Assembly: GCA_030770535.1 (NCBI GenBank)
Contig: JASVEC010000022.1
Location: 434,001-498,000, forward strand
DNA from: Batkoa obscura
Lineage: Eukaryota > Entomophthoromycota > Entomophthoromycetes > Entomophthorales > Batkoaceae
Length of the DNA stretch: 64,000 bases
Reading direction: 5' to 3'
A program made the translations under genes and the position numbers. A model generated the notes under the pieces. The model was not told the origin of the DNA, did not search any database, and worked only from the letters and a program-made list of their open reading frames with translations. This document shows positions 22,726 through 35,076 of the stretch, in pieces (the stretch's first letter is position 1; the number at the start of each line of letters is the position of its first letter).

Positions 22726-24297
22726 CTAATCTTCATAATCTTCTTTAGCCCAATCTGGTAAGTTTTTGGTAATAAAATGGTGGTCCAATAATTTATAAGA
22801 ATAAGCATGTAAATAAATTAAATTATCTTTAATAATAGGATCCGGTGGTATTAAATTATTACAAACATCACATTGTGTCCAACCTACGCTGTTTATTTTA
22901 CTTGGTTGCATTCTCTTCTTTGCTAATTCTATTGTGTGCTCATTCATATATTGAATCTTTATTAGATTTAAATTACTAGTATTATTGACCTTTAGTAAAA
23001 CTTTATCTTCAATTTTGTTTTGGTCTAACTCTGTTTCATTATTTTCGTCTTCTACTTTCGGTATTTCTTGTCCAGCTTCATTTCTTTTTTGTTTTTCCTT
23101 TTTCTTTTCTTTTATGTTGTTTTCTGTTACTTTGTTTATTTTGCCATCTATTAATTCTACCTCATTATCTCCTTCACTCTTTTCAATCCCTCTTATCTTT
23201 TCGGTTCCGACTTCTTTCTCTTTACTGTTAATTCCATTCAATTTTCCTTCTACATTCTCCTTTCCATCTTTATCCTTACTATTATTCTCCTCACTATTAT
23301 TCTCCTCACTATCCTTACTTAACTTATACAAAGGATCATTAGTAATAGGAAACCCCAGATAAAAAAGATGCACTCTAATTTGATGAGTTCTACCAGTTTT
23401 TGGAATAGCTTTAACCAATGAAGACTTACCATTAAACTTCACTAACTCAAACCTAGTAAAACTTGGCTTTCCATTAGGATGAACCATGTATAACGCAAGT
23501 TTAGGATCTAATACTTTAATAGGCTGATCGCATTCTGCAGATTCTGGAAATTTTCCACTAACTCGACAGAAATACTCTTTACTTACTTTATTTGACTTCA
23601 TTTCACTTTCTATTTTTTTAGCTATAACTTCGTTTAATCCTATAATAACAATACCACTAGTTAATCTATCTAATCTATTACTTAGATATAATTTTGTTAT
23701 TTTTTTTTTGTGCTTTATCATTTCTATTAATGTATTATGACTATATCTTCCACTTGGATGTACTGGTAAGCTACTTGGTTTGTTTACTATTAATAGCTCT
23801 TTATCCTCATAAACATACTCGATTTCTGGAAACCTGTTCACTGGAGGTTCATGTCGATGTATTAAATGTTGTACTCTATCTATATTTTTTATTTTGTATT
23901 CTGAACTAACTTGACATTCATTTACTCTTATTCGTCCTTCTAAAATGGCTAACTCCTTAATATTTTGTTAATTTAACACAATAAATGAAAATACGTTTTT
24001 AAAATATTACATAGTACTCTGTACTTTGGTCTTGAAATTCCGTTGTAAATACATGATGTATACTTTCATTTACCCATCTACCTTTAGCATTACATTGATA
24101 TATAAAGAAATAAGGATCTACTCGAATGAGATCTAATAGAATCAGTAAATTGTAAACTATGTACTTTAACAATGGTATAATAGTTTACCATCTTCGTAAA
24201 TATATTTTGGCTCTAACGTTTTTGCTTTAAACCAGTAATCAAAATCAAAATCATCACTCATTTTTATTTGTTTGACCTCTTGCTCTTCATCTTTCAT
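22726..24297 (-). CDS. Pus9/Rib2-type RNA pseudouridine synthase, IR1 left copy
   Basis: Same gene as 30780-32378. Exons (reverse strand) are 24324-24189, 24132-24011 and 23955-22726. The ATG used by the right copy is ATA here (24322-24324), so translation probably starts at the next in-frame ATG, 24297-24295, losing nine acidic residues; that is why the start is placed there. The catalytic motif NRLDRLTSG, HRHEPP and the C-terminal CDVC...PDWAKED are intact. Compared with the right copy, exons 2 and 3 carry tight clusters of substitutions (YQCNAKGRWVNE against YQCYAKGRWMNK; VLDPKLALYMVHPNG against VLNHKLGLNTVHPDG), whereas both introns are identical. Confidence 0.85.
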
Positions 24298-24930
24298 TAC
24301 TTCGTCGTCACTTCCTGTTGATATTTCTTTAAAATATAGTTTAAAGTAATAAAAAGATTTTGGTGTTGAATTGGGAGATTTGAGATTTGATTGACTGAAA
24401 TTTTTACTTTAAAACTGGATCTTGGTTGGACTTCATTCACAGCTGTTAAGATTCAAATATGCAATTTCTCCTAAAATTTCTTCTGCTACTGTTTGTTTAG
24501 TTATTTTTTTATAAAGCCTAAATCCTTAAGCTTTAGTAAAAATTATGTTTAAGAGTTTATTCTAAAATAAACGGTTGGACACTGCACAATTGTACTTCAA
24601 CAACTGTATTAAAATATATATTGAACTATGTAAATAAGTGTACTAATAAAATGCTACAATAGCTAAGATTTTGAATACTAAACAAACAGCTCTATTTTAA
24701 TATTAAATCTATTTTGTATATTATTTTATTAATCTGTTACACTATAAAATTGAATTCTCACTTAGATTAGCTGCATAAATGAAATCCAATAAAAACTCAA
24801 GATATTATTTTCATCACATGCTTACATTATCATAAAAACAGCACTTTTAAATTTTTAAAACTCAATATTTATATTCTCGCAATACCTCATTAAGCTAACT
24901 TAAGACAAAATTCAAAAAATAGGTATTCAC

Positions 24931-26866
24931 ATGGAAGAAGTAAGGCTTACTCCAAGACCATATGTATATAAAGAACCTTAGCTAATTTCAATTTCAGCGA
25001 CTATTAGATTCTGGGGTTATAGTCATAGACACGAATTTCTTTATCAATAATGGGAATTATTTCAAAGAAATAGTCAACCTAGGTCAAAATTATAACCTAA
25101 TCGTTATTGTACCCTTTATTGTTTTACAAGAATTGGATCATTTAAAAGTGAGTTTTATTTTTTGTTGTTGATTATTTTATTATATATGTTGACGATCCTA
25201 GATGACAAAAAAATTGGCTCCAGGAGATTACTTTAAATTATTGAGTTCTATAAAGAATTTAAGCAAGTATGTATTTGAAGGACATCCTGTTATCCGGGGA
25301 CAGAAAAGGGAAGAAAAAATAAAGGAAGAGGCAGTAAGTAATATATTAAATTATCATATAAAAAATAACCTGATAGGTTAATGACGACAAAATCTTAGAT
25401 TGTTGTATATATTTTAAAAACAATGTGTATCAAAATTCTTTGGTTACTTTATTGTCTCATGATAGATTACTTTGCACTAAAGCAATGATCCATGATATCA
25501 ATTTTTTGGACATTAAAGGGCTAACGCCAAAGGAGTATTTGATTAAATTAGGGATAAAAAACAATTCGTTGTTATTGAGTAATGAGGTAATTATTTACTG
25601 ATTATATAGATTCTGACATGTAATTATTTTACTTTTAAATAGTCTCAATATTTAGAAGAAACAATAAATCAAGAAAATTATTTTGATTCTCCACCGCCAT
25701 TAAAAGAGAGTGATAATTTAGTTGAAGTGGGTAATCAAAGTGATTATTTTGATTCTCCACCACCGAATAAAGAAGCTGTTGATTCAAATGGTAGTCACAA
25801 TATTAGCAATCATTTTGAGCTTCCACCACAATCATTTAATGAGAAAAAAAAATTGAATTACAATGGTATGTATCAACATAATGATAATTATCAAAATAGC
25901 GATAAGTACCAATATAATCATACGGTGGAATATTTTGATCCTATGACAAAGAATAAGGAAGTTATTAGCTTAAATAGTAATGATGGAGATATAACTTATA
26001 TAAGTGAAGAAAAAGAGAATAAGTATTTAGAAACAACATCAATAATAAGAAATGAAAGCGTAGAAGTTAATAAAATGTGTGATAAAAAAGGATTTACTAT
26101 AACAAAGAGAGGATTAGTAGAATCTAAATGGTCGGATGAGACTTTAAAAAATAATAAAATTGAAATTAAAAGAAGTAATAGTACAGAAATTCAAAGAAAT
26201 AGTAGCATAAAAACTGAAAAAGGTAGAAATATTGTAAACCAGCTGGAGACATTCTCAACGGATAATAATCAATTACTAGGATCTAAATGGTCTTCCATGA
26301 TCCAAAATATTAGTGACAATCAAGAAATAAGGGCAAATGAAGAAGATCATGAACTATCAAGACTAAAAGTGAGCAAAATCACTTATTCCGCTGGTGATAT
26401 GCCCAAAAGGATAGCTGATAATCCAAATAAGAAAAGAACCGAATTACAAAATAACAGTTTAGAATTATTAACTGTGATGTTAAATTATAGTGAAAGAGAA
26501 TTAAGTATCTTATTAATACAGTATTTTAAACAAAAGAATGATGATACTTTAATTAGCACCAATAGGACTTGTTTTAATATAATTAAAATTATAGATATTA
26601 TTATCCAAGATAATGGTTTAAAATCCATATTTACAAAAGAACAATTGGAGAATTTTTTAAAATTAGAACCTATTATATTAGAATATCAAAGGATGCATAC
26701 ATATGGCATTTGTAATATTTATCTAAAACAAGTGGATTTTGTGTATCAACAGTTATTAATATTGTTTAAATTATTTGAAAAAACGGAGGAAAAGGAAAAG
26801 TTACATCAGAGGTTTATGGAAGTTTGTATGTGGCTTAAAGCATTAAAGCATTTAAAAAATAGTTAG
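24931..26866 (+). CDS. SWT1-like: Swt1-like PIN-domain endoribonuclease
   Basis: Five exons: 24931-24939, 24998-25147, 25202-25333, 25377-25586 and 25643-26866 (574 aa); the introns are 43-58 bp. The PIN nuclease domain occupies residues ~4-165: VIVIDTNFFI (first catalytic Asp), VPFIVLQELDHLK (Glu and Asp), NDDKILD and LLSHDRLLCTKAM (late Asp), the layout of fungal Swt1. A repeat-like acidic linker follows (ENYFDSPPP and SDYFDSPPP, 18 residues apart). The conserved C-terminal helical domain (about 430-574) includes NPNKKRTELQNNSLELL and EPIILEYQRMH. Yeast Swt1 is a nuclear RNA endonuclease in mRNP quality control. Active-site residues are all present. A PIN-less paralogue lies at 37260-38760. 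Confidence 0.82.
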
Positions 26867-27627
26867 TGTAGATTTGACTTGTACACAGTTATGTAGGGTT
26901 GTGCCATAAAAAAACAAAAAATATATACAGGAGTTCCAAGTGAAATAAAATAAAAATAAGATAATTATTTTAAAACCCTTTATTAACATAAAGTAAGACT
27001 AAAGAGCAAGGTTATTTAGTGCATGTAAAAGCTTGTTATATGCTTTGATATCGAAGCCTTTATGTTTACTTTAGTTTTCTTAAATAATTTTAATTTTTAG
27101 GGGTTTGTTGCTCCTTTTTTTTTAGTCAATTTCAAAACAAAAAGGATCAACTATAAAAAGCATATATATTGATATGTATTTATTATAAATTTATTTATTT
27201 TGAATGTTACATGCTATCTACTCAATTTTTATTATTGTATATTAAATTTAGTAGATTTTTGTACTAGTAAATTTATTTAAACCTTTTTTTAATTAAAATA
27301 ATTGATTTTATTTTAGCAGTAAAAATTAATAAAAATCTATGAAATATTAATTTTAAATTTAAAAAAAGAAAAAAGTAACAAGTTTTTTAAAAAAATTATT
27401 ATTTTATATTCACCATTAAAATATTATATAAAGCTGGATTTAATTTAATTTAATTTTAATAAGTATAAAAATTCTAATAATTAAGCACATGATAAGCTTT
27501 AATATATATTAAACGACTTTACTTTTCAGCTTTATTTTATATAATTAACTTTTTTTAAAAAGATTTTAGCGTAATATTACATAATTGTATATAAATTCAA
27601 ATTTATATTAATAAAATAATAAATATA
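26867..27627. other. intergenic in the IR1 spacer
   Basis: AT-rich, no gene. The symmetry centre of IR1 (27552) falls here, without any obvious hairpin. Confidence 0.5.
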
Positions 27628-27725
27628 TGGGGATGTATTTTTGTGTTCAAGAATTTCACTAACAATCTTTCCACTCAAATAGCGCTTAAAAGATAGAAAA
27701 AGTGAAGTCAAAAAAAATACCTTCA
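27628..27725 (+). mobile_element. ~100-bp nonautonomous element, right end decayed
   Basis: TGGGGATGTATTTTTGTG start with TA flank and the CCACTCAAATAGCGCTTAAA core; the terminal CATCCCCA has decayed to TACCTTCA. Confidence 0.8.
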
Positions 27726-27828
27726 AATTAAGTCTAGCAATTTTTATTTAAAAAAAAGCCAATTTAATTATATTAAAAGTTAGTTAAAAAAATAAAATAA
27801 AATAAAAATGTTAATTAATATTTTATAT

Positions 27829-28326
27829 TGTAGAATATTGCTTCATCAGTTTTATAATTGATTATCACATAATAATCATTTGACTTGTTTACAAAACTAG
27901 TTGTAGTCTTCTAATCAATTTGACTGTGATCCATGTGGTATAATCAATCCAGAGTTCCTTATTTTGATTTACTGCGAGAATTTGTAACTTCACATTGCAA
28001 AGAATATCATCCTCTCGTTTTGATATCCATACTTGTTGCAGTATAAAAGAGATCCTTCAACATGATAACTCGAAGCTTTTTAATTGAATTACTCCCTCTG
28101 ATATCGTACCATTAATAAAGCCACTAAGTCTTTCTGACAATATCTCACGTAGATTTTACAGTAGTATTTTCTATTCTATTTATTTTACATAGTTCGTAGC
28201 TTATTACGTATTATTTTTATTCATTTAAGTCTATCTTAGTTATATAAACTAAGACCGTTCGACTCAAGGCTAGTTGATCAAGCAAGAACTGCTTTTAACT
28301 CCTACCACTGAGTACCAACTGTCACA
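27829..28326 (-). mobile_element. solo LTR
   Basis: TGTAGAATATTGC to CCAACTGTCACA; same family as 10910-11370. The subfamily shares a TCCATGTGGTATAATCAATC segment with the LTR at 29907. No clear flanking duplication. Confidence 0.75.
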
Positions 28327-28429
28327 CAAGGCTTTTATTAATACAATCTATATATTGATATTAATCAAAGTAGTAATATGTAAATAAATACATGTTTCTA
28401 TAAAATTTCATCGAAAAGCATTTGTTATA

Positions 28430-28720
28430 AAATATTGTTTTACCACTTTTATAATTAATCGTAATATAATGACTATTCGAATTGTTTATAAAACTAATTA
28501 TAGTTCTATAATTAAATTAATTATAATTCATATGGGGGTGTTTTTTTTAGCTTCATCACTTTTTCTATTTTTTAAGCGCTATTTGAGTGGAAAGATTGTT
28601 AGTGAAATTCTTAAACACAAAAACACATCCCCATATAAACTAAGATTTTTTAATTTATAACCAGTTAATTAAGTTAAAAACTGCTTTTAACTTTAATTAT
28701 TAAATACTAACTTTTATAGC
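28430..28720 (-). mobile_element. old LTR fragment carrying a nested small element
   Basis: Weak but repeated matches to LTR ends: AATATTGTTTTACCACTTTT and TTTATAAAACTAATTATAGT on the left, AAACTGCTTTTAACTTTAAT on the right. The small element 28533-28633 sits inside it. Much more decayed than the other LTRs, so probably the oldest. Confidence 0.5.
28533..28633 (-). mobile_element. ~100-bp nonautonomous element nested in LTR relic
   Basis: TGGGGGTG to CATCCCCA, flanked by TA on both sides; well preserved compared with the LTR relic around it, hence inserted later. Confidence 0.85.
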
Positions 28721-28823
28721 TATATTAAATAATATTTAATATAAATATATGTTATTATTATTATTAATTTTATATTTTATTAAACAACTTTTTATATTTT
28801 GTATATTTTTTTAGTTATATGTT

Positions 28824-29252
28824 TGTGAAAGTTGGTACTCAGTGGTAGGAGTTAAAAGCAGTTCTTGCTTGATCAACTAGCCTTGAGTCGAACGGTCTTA
28901 GTTTATATAACTAAGATAGACTTAAATGAATAAAAATAATACGTAATAAGCTACGAACTATGTAAAATAAATAGAATAGAAAATACTACTGTAAAATCTA
29001 CGTGAGATATTGTCAGAAAGACTTAGTGGCTTTATTAATGGTACGATATCAGAGGGAGTAATTCAATTAAAAAGCTTCGAGTTATCATGTTGAAGAATCT
29101 CTTTTATACTCTTTGCAGTGTGAAGTTATAAATTCTCGCAGCAAATCAAAATAAGGGACTCTGACTTGATTGTGTTTGAACTTGAGAACACAGCAACTTA
29201 AGTGATTGTTGTGTTATAATCAATCCGAGAGCTAATAAAGCAATATTTCACA
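28824..29252 (+). mobile_element. solo LTR (429 bp)
   Basis: TGTGAAAGTTGGTACTCAGT to GCAATATTTCACA. Contains the family's TATACT promoter-like stretch. Flanks do not show a perfect duplication. Confidence 0.78.
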
Positions 29253-29906
29253 CTGTTATAATTTCTTTTTTTCAGCTTTCTATAATTAATATAAAATAAT
29301 TAAGCCTTAAATGCTAAATTTCATACTATTATAATTTTAATTTATCTACATATCTTAAAATATTAAAATTATTATATTCAGAAATTTAAAAAATTATTTT
29401 GCAAAACATACTTTCAATAACTGAATTATTAACAATCTTATAATATTTGTTTTATTTTATTTTATTTTATTTTTAAGCAGCATTATATAAATCAAAGTTT
29501 ATTTGTAAAATTAAACTTATTTAATTTAAAAGCAAATAAAGTTAAATTATTAATTTTCCAGTTTTTTAAAATTTTTTTCTAACTTTTTTTGCTAACACTT
29601 ATTTTATCATTTAGTTTTTTATACTTTTACTTATTTTCATAATAAACCATTTAAAAGTTAACTTTATAAATTTAAAAAAAAAATCAAATAAATTAATATT
29701 CATTTTTAAAAAAATAACCTTATAAACATAAATGTATAGCAAGTATTCTAGAAATAATATTAGATAATGTCAATAAAATATTATATAATTAAAATGATTA
29801 TTTTTGATTATGTATACTTTTTTTTTTTAAAAGCATCACTACTAAATATTTTAATAATACAAATAAAAATACAAAATTATGATATAAATTAACTTTATCA
29901 TTATAA
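29253..29906. other. spacer between two LTRs in the same orientation
   Basis: 0.65 kb of AT-rich DNA without coding content. The following LTR has its own target duplication, so the two LTRs do not bound one element. Confidence 0.55.
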
Positions 29907-30402
29907 TGTGAAAGTTGATACTTAGTCGTCGAAGTTAAAAGCTACTCTTGCTTAATTAACTTGCCTTGAGTCGAACAGTCTTAGTTTATGTAACTAAGAT
30001 AGACTTAACTTAATAAAAATAGTACGTAATAAGCTACGAATTATGTAAACAAACACAATGGGAGATACTACCGTAAAATCTATATAAGATGTTGTCAGAA
30101 AGACTTAGTGATTTTATTAATGATACGTTATCAGGGAGTAATCCAATTAAAAAGCTTCGAGTTATCATATTGAAGAATCTCTTTTATACTCCAACAAGCA
30201 CGGATATCAAAATGAGAGGATATCATTCTTGGCAATATGAAGTTAGAAATCCTCACAACAAATCAAGACAAGGAACTCTGGATTGATTATACCACATGGA
30301 TCACGGTTAAATTGATTAGAAGACTACAACTAGTTTTGTAAACAAGTTCAATGATTATTATATTATAATTAATCCGAGAGTTAAATAAAGCAATATTTCA
30401 CA
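29907..30402 (+). mobile_element. solo LTR (496 bp)
   Basis: TGTGAAAGTTGATACTTAGT to GCAATATTTCACA, flanked by a direct ATAA (29903-29906 and 30403-30406), a second example of a 4-bp target duplication for the family. Confidence 0.8.
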
Positions 30403-30779
30403 ATAAAGCTTAAATTTGAGTGGATTTTTTTGCTATAAATTTATTTGGTTTGGAATTGCTTGAAAAACACTCTTTTTAATTAAAATGCTAAAAAAATCTA
30501 GTTTTTTATAATATTATTAAAATTAAGAATGCATTAATAATTTAACTAATAACAAGAATACTTTATTTGATATTACAGTTTGACATTTTCTAATATTATT
30601 GCTATAGCTGCTTGAAAACGCCTATAAAACTCCCAGCCACCTTATAGCTTTAAAACAAAATCCGTTTAGTTGAACACAGGCCTTATTAAATTTAAGCATT
30701 TTTTCGAACTTAACCTAAACTCAAATCTCCCAATTCAACACCAAAATCTTTTTATTACTTTAAACTATATTTTAAGGAA

Positions 30780-32378
30780 ATGTCAACAGGAAGTGACGAC
30801 GAAGTAATGAAAGATGAAGAGCAAGAGGTCAAACGAATAAAAATGAGTGATGATTTTGATTTTGATTACTGGTTTAAAGCAAAAACGTTAGAGCCAAAAT
30901 ATATTTACGAAGATGGTAAACTATTATACCATTGTTAAAGTACATAGTTTACAATTTACTGATTCTATTAGATCTCATTCGAGTAGATCCTTATTTCTTT
31001 ATATATCAATGCTACGCTAAAGGCAGATGGATGAATAAAAGTATATACCATGTATTTACAACGGAATTTCAAGACCAAAGTACAGAGTACTATGTAATAT
31101 TTTAAAAACGTATTTTCATTTATTGTGTTAAATTAACAAAATATTAAGGAGTTAGCCATTTTAGAAGGACGAATAAGAGTAAATGAATGTCAAGTTAGCT
31201 CAGAATACAAAATAAAAAGTATGGATAGAATACAACATTTGATACATCGACATGAACCTCCAGTGAACAGGTTTCCAGAAATCGAGTATGTTTATGAGGA
31301 TAAAGAGCTATTAATAGTAAACAAACCAAGTAGCTTACCAGTACATCCAAGTGGAAGATATAGTCACAATACATTAATAGAAATGATAAAGCACAAAAAA
31401 AAAATAACAAAATTATACCCAAGTAATAGATTAGATAGATTAACTAGTGGTATTGTTATTATAGGATTAAACGAAGTTATAGCTAAAAAAATAGAAAGTG
31501 AAATGAAGTCAAATAAAGTAAGTAAAGAGTATTTCTGTCGAGTTAGTGGAAAATTTCCAGAATCTGCAGAATGCGATCAGCCTATTAAAGTATTAAATCA
31601 TAAACTTGGGCTAAATACGGTGCACCCAGATGGAAAGCCAAGTTTTACTAGGTTTGAGTTAGTGAAGTTTAATGGTAAGTCTTCATTGGTTAAAGCTATT
31701 CCAAAAACTGGTAGAACTCATCAAATTAGAGTGCATCTTTTTTATCTGGGGTTTCCTATTACTAATGATCCTTTGTATAAGTTAAGTAAGGATAGTGAGG
31801 AGAATAATAGTGAGGAGAATAATAGTAAGGATAAAGATGGAAAGGAGAATGTAGAAGGAAAATTGAATGGAATTAACAGTAAAGAGAAAGAAGTCGGAAC
31901 CGAAAAGATAAGAGGGATTGAAAAGAGTGAAGGAGATAATGAGGTAGAATTAATAGATGGCAAAATAAACAAAGTAACAGAAAACAACATAAAAGAAAAG
32001 AAAAAGGAAAAACAAAAAAGAAATGAAGCTGGACAAGAAATACCGAAAGTAGAAGACGAAAATAATGAAACAGAGTTAGACCAAAACAAAATTGAAGATA
32101 AAGTTTTACTAAAGGTCAATAATACTAGTAATTTAAATCTAATAAAGATTCAATATATGAATGAGCACACAATAGAATTAGCAAAGAAGAGAATGCAACC
32201 AAGTAAAATAAACAGCGTAGGTTGGACACAATGTGATGTTTGTAATAATTTAATACCACCGGATCCTATTATTAAAGATAATTTAATTTATTTACATGCT
32301 TATTCTTATAAATTATTGGACCACCATTTTATTACCAAAAACTTACCAGATTGGGCTAAAGAAGATTATGAAGATTAG
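30780..32378 (+). CDS. Pus9/Rib2-type RNA pseudouridine synthase, IR1 right copy
   Basis: Exons 30780-30915, 30972-31093 and 31149-32378 (495 aa); introns of 56 and 55 bp in phases 1 and 0. The N-terminal acidic tail leads into the YIYED...VDPYFFIYQ and AKGRW conserved block; then an S4-like LEGRIRVNE segment, HRHEPPV, and the catalytic core IVNKPSSLPVHPSGRYSHNT and NRLDRLTSG, whose Asp is the catalytic nucleophile. RTHQIRVHLFYLG closes the core. About 110 residues of charged low-complexity sequence interrupt the C-terminal half before the family's C-terminal block (QCDVCNNLIPPDP, PDWAKEDYED), which keeps a possible metal-binding CxxC. Yeast Pus9/Rib2 modify tRNA position 32. This copy keeps the upstream ATG that the left copy has lost. 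Confidence 0.88.
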
Positions 32379-33001
32379 TTAAAAAAATCAAGCATATTAT
32401 AGATAAAGATAGCTGTTTATTCAAGGAGCCAAATAAATAGATAAGAGTTTTATAAGCTTTAATAAATAAAAAATAGTTTCAAGTAGCCCTTTTAATTAAT
32501 AGTAACTTGTATTTTCATTTACTGAATTATTAAATAAAAATAAAATAATAGAGATAAAAGTTAATATTGTTTTTCAGCATTATTTTTTATTTGTTAGGTT
32601 TTAGTATCAATTATTGACTCAATTTTATCAATAAATATTTCTAACAATAATAAACTATAAAAAAATAAATTTAGACTTTGATTCAAAAGAACTTTTATTC
32701 GTTTTCGGATAGTTATAAATTTAGATAATTTTTATTTCAACTCAAATTTTGAAATCAAATTATTATATTTTAAATAAATAATAACCTATAATAATATTAA
32801 GATCAAAGACATTATAAATAAAATTACAACTTTTTAAATTATAATATTTACGAAAATGTATCAACTTAAAGCAAAACTTTTACTACTATTTGATTATGAT
32901 AATACTTGATTAGAATCAATCAATTTTTATTTATTTTAATAAATTAATCACTTCAAATTTTTATTTCTGACATATTAACATAATAAATCTTATTTTATAT
33001 A
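32379..33001. other. intergenic within IR1 right arm
   Basis: Mirror of 22103-22725; no gene. Confidence 0.45.
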
Positions 33002-33102
33002 TGGGGATGCTTTTTTTGGCTTCATCGCTTTTTCTATCTTTTAAGCGCTATTTAAGTGGAAAAATTGGTAGTAAAATTCTTGAACACAAAAATACATCCC
33101 CA
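33002..33102 (-). mobile_element. ~100-bp nonautonomous TA-flanked element, mirrored copy
   Basis: Mirror of 22002-22102, with the same sequence and TA flanks. Confidence 0.88.
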
Positions 33103-33949
33103 TATTAAGACTTATTTGAATTTTCCAAAATACAAGTCTAAATCTTTGCTTAATACGCTAATATTACAAAGTACATTGTATGAGATCTATGTTTTATAAA
33201 TGTTAAGTAAATAAATAAAATTAATGGTGTTTTTAAACTAAATACTGTTTGTTTATACTATAGAATAATATTTTGGTTCATATTTAAATCAATATAAGTA
33301 GAAATTGTACAATAGCCAAGTATTATTATTAAAACAAATTTTTTATTTTAATAATAAAATCAGCTAGGGGTCTGATAAATAGCATAAACATAATGTAATA
33401 AATCAATTATTTTAAATAATTACAAGTATGGAGAAATTGTAGGTAACTGAAATACTGTGAGTAATTTGATGGCTTTAAACAACTACTTATCTAAAATAAC
33501 TGTATAAAGAATAAATTTTATAGGGTCTTTTTCATATTAATTCAAGTCAAAGCCTTTGTAGGTTTTTATTAACACTAATAAAGGAGAAAATGAAGGACAA
33601 GTCTGGGATGGCACACATTGAAAAGTTAATAAATGCTTGATTATTTAAAATTTAATAATACAAGAGAATCAAATAAGGTAATTAAAAATAAAAGATTATA
33701 GATTATTTATAAAAATTTCAAAGAATACAATCACTTATACTATTCTAGTATCTTGATAAATACGCTGTAATAGTATTTATTTCAAATAGATAAAATTTAT
33801 TTACTCTTTATTAATTCATATTCATTATTAACTTAAATTATCAAACATATAATATTGTTTTAGCATTAATGTTTATTTTATACCTACTATTCGAAATATT
33901 TAAAGAAACTATATAAGTGAAACAGAAAGGTCTCAACTATATACAAAAA
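33103..33949. other. intergenic within IR1 right arm
   Basis: Mirror of 21155-22001. A TATATAAG box at 33910-33917 precedes the broken family gene, in the same relation as the box before the intact gene at 41018. Confidence 0.45.
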
Positions 33950-35076
33950 TCAGACGTTTTTAGTTTTATCATTCCTACTTTTTATTACTGCTACTTTAAG
34001 TCAAGATTCGCTTGGATTAACCTACTTAGATAAGAAATGTTATCAATTTGATTATGATTTACCATGGTTTGAAGTTGATATATCGCCAAAATATCAACGT
34101 AATTGTCAGCCTTTACACTATTGGCTAATAATAGTAGGAAAGGATGAACAGTCAGAGGAGTGGTACAAAGGAAAAATCTGTTTTCATAATTCTAAATCCT
34201 ACTGTTTGACATGGCATCAGTATTGTACTGATAACTTTCGAGTTAAGTCCACAAATTCAATTGATGAAATGAAAGATTTAGATATATTGTATATTATAGC
34301 TTCAAATAAAGGAAAAGATTATATACATATATATAGCTTCTAACATTAGAAGTAGGAATTATATCTCTGTAGGTTTGAGACAAAGCTTAAGATCGATCAT
34401 TATCCCTATGAATAATTATCATCCAGATGATCAAAATTATTGCTAAATATTCCAAATCAAAATAACCGAGAGTATTGTTGCTAAAATCCTAAATAATATC
34501 AAGTTATATAAAGAGAATGCTCAAACAATCCAACTTAATGACCATGTATTTAGCATTGATAAAATCAGTCTTTTAGCCAACAATGTATTACGAACTGCTG
34601 TTATGGAATATGATTTTAGTAGTTACTTTAAATTGATCCCAAACTCGGAAACTAAGCCATTTTGTGGTTTTTGGGGCTCTGAATATGATGAAGGTTGTGG
34701 TACTTACTGTAGCACATTTGACATAAATAATAAAGTTGCTGATTTAGCTTCTTATCTTACCTATTTACCACTAATCAATACTTCCAAAATAGCATATAAT
34801 AGTAAAGCTTTAGAATATATGAGAACAGCTGTTACTGTTGGTCTTTCTGCTATTCCGTATGCTGGTTTGGTTTTGGCGGCTATTACTAATGCTATTTTAG
34901 GTCCTACGACAGACCGAGAGGTTCTTAAGGAGTATAAAGATGCTGAGTTCGATGAAAAATTGATTATCCTTAATGTAATTCGTAAACAAGTTTTAAACGA
35001 AGGTTTTAAACTTGCGAAAGGGTACATTGAAGAATATTTTGATGGACTTATTAAATCAATTAAAAATGCGTTATAG
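33950..35076 (+). pseudogene. broken member of the secreted ~370-aa family, IR1 right copy
   Basis: Mirror of 20028-21154. Homologous to 41018-42136 along its length; the C-terminal 157 codons (34603-35076) remain open, while the N-terminal part is fragmented by a few breaks. Whether the remaining C-terminal frame is expressed cannot be judged. Confidence 0.78.

Larger units (their letters stand above)
17903..24384 (+). repeat. IR1 left arm (6.48-kb inverted repeat)
   Basis: Reverse complement of 30720-37201; paired coordinates sum to 55104 at every gene end I checked, so the arms are nearly free of indels. Outer edge: homology stops between 17902 and 17903 (right partner 37201/37202). Inner edge: 24384 (partner 30720). 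The arm carries an exonuclease gene, a broken secreted-family gene, one small element and a pseudouridine synthase gene. Differences are few and clustered in exons of the last gene. Confidence 0.95.

Noticed and set aside
22985-23362. Ser/Phe/Leu-rich 125-codon frame opposite the pseudouridine synthase linker (also 31742-32119)
   Set aside because: It is the antisense shadow of the charged low-complexity linker; amino-acid composition is an artefact of the Lys/Glu codons on the other strand.
30089-30286. Frames inside the LTRs (30089, 12081, 12139, 12231, 10830)
   Set aside because: They recur in each LTR copy with no conserved protein sequence; noncoding repeat DNA.
28824-30402. A complete retrotransposon between the two same-direction LTRs
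   Set aside because: The 654-bp interval has no coding content, and the second LTR has its own ATAA duplication on both sides, so these are two separate solo LTRs.
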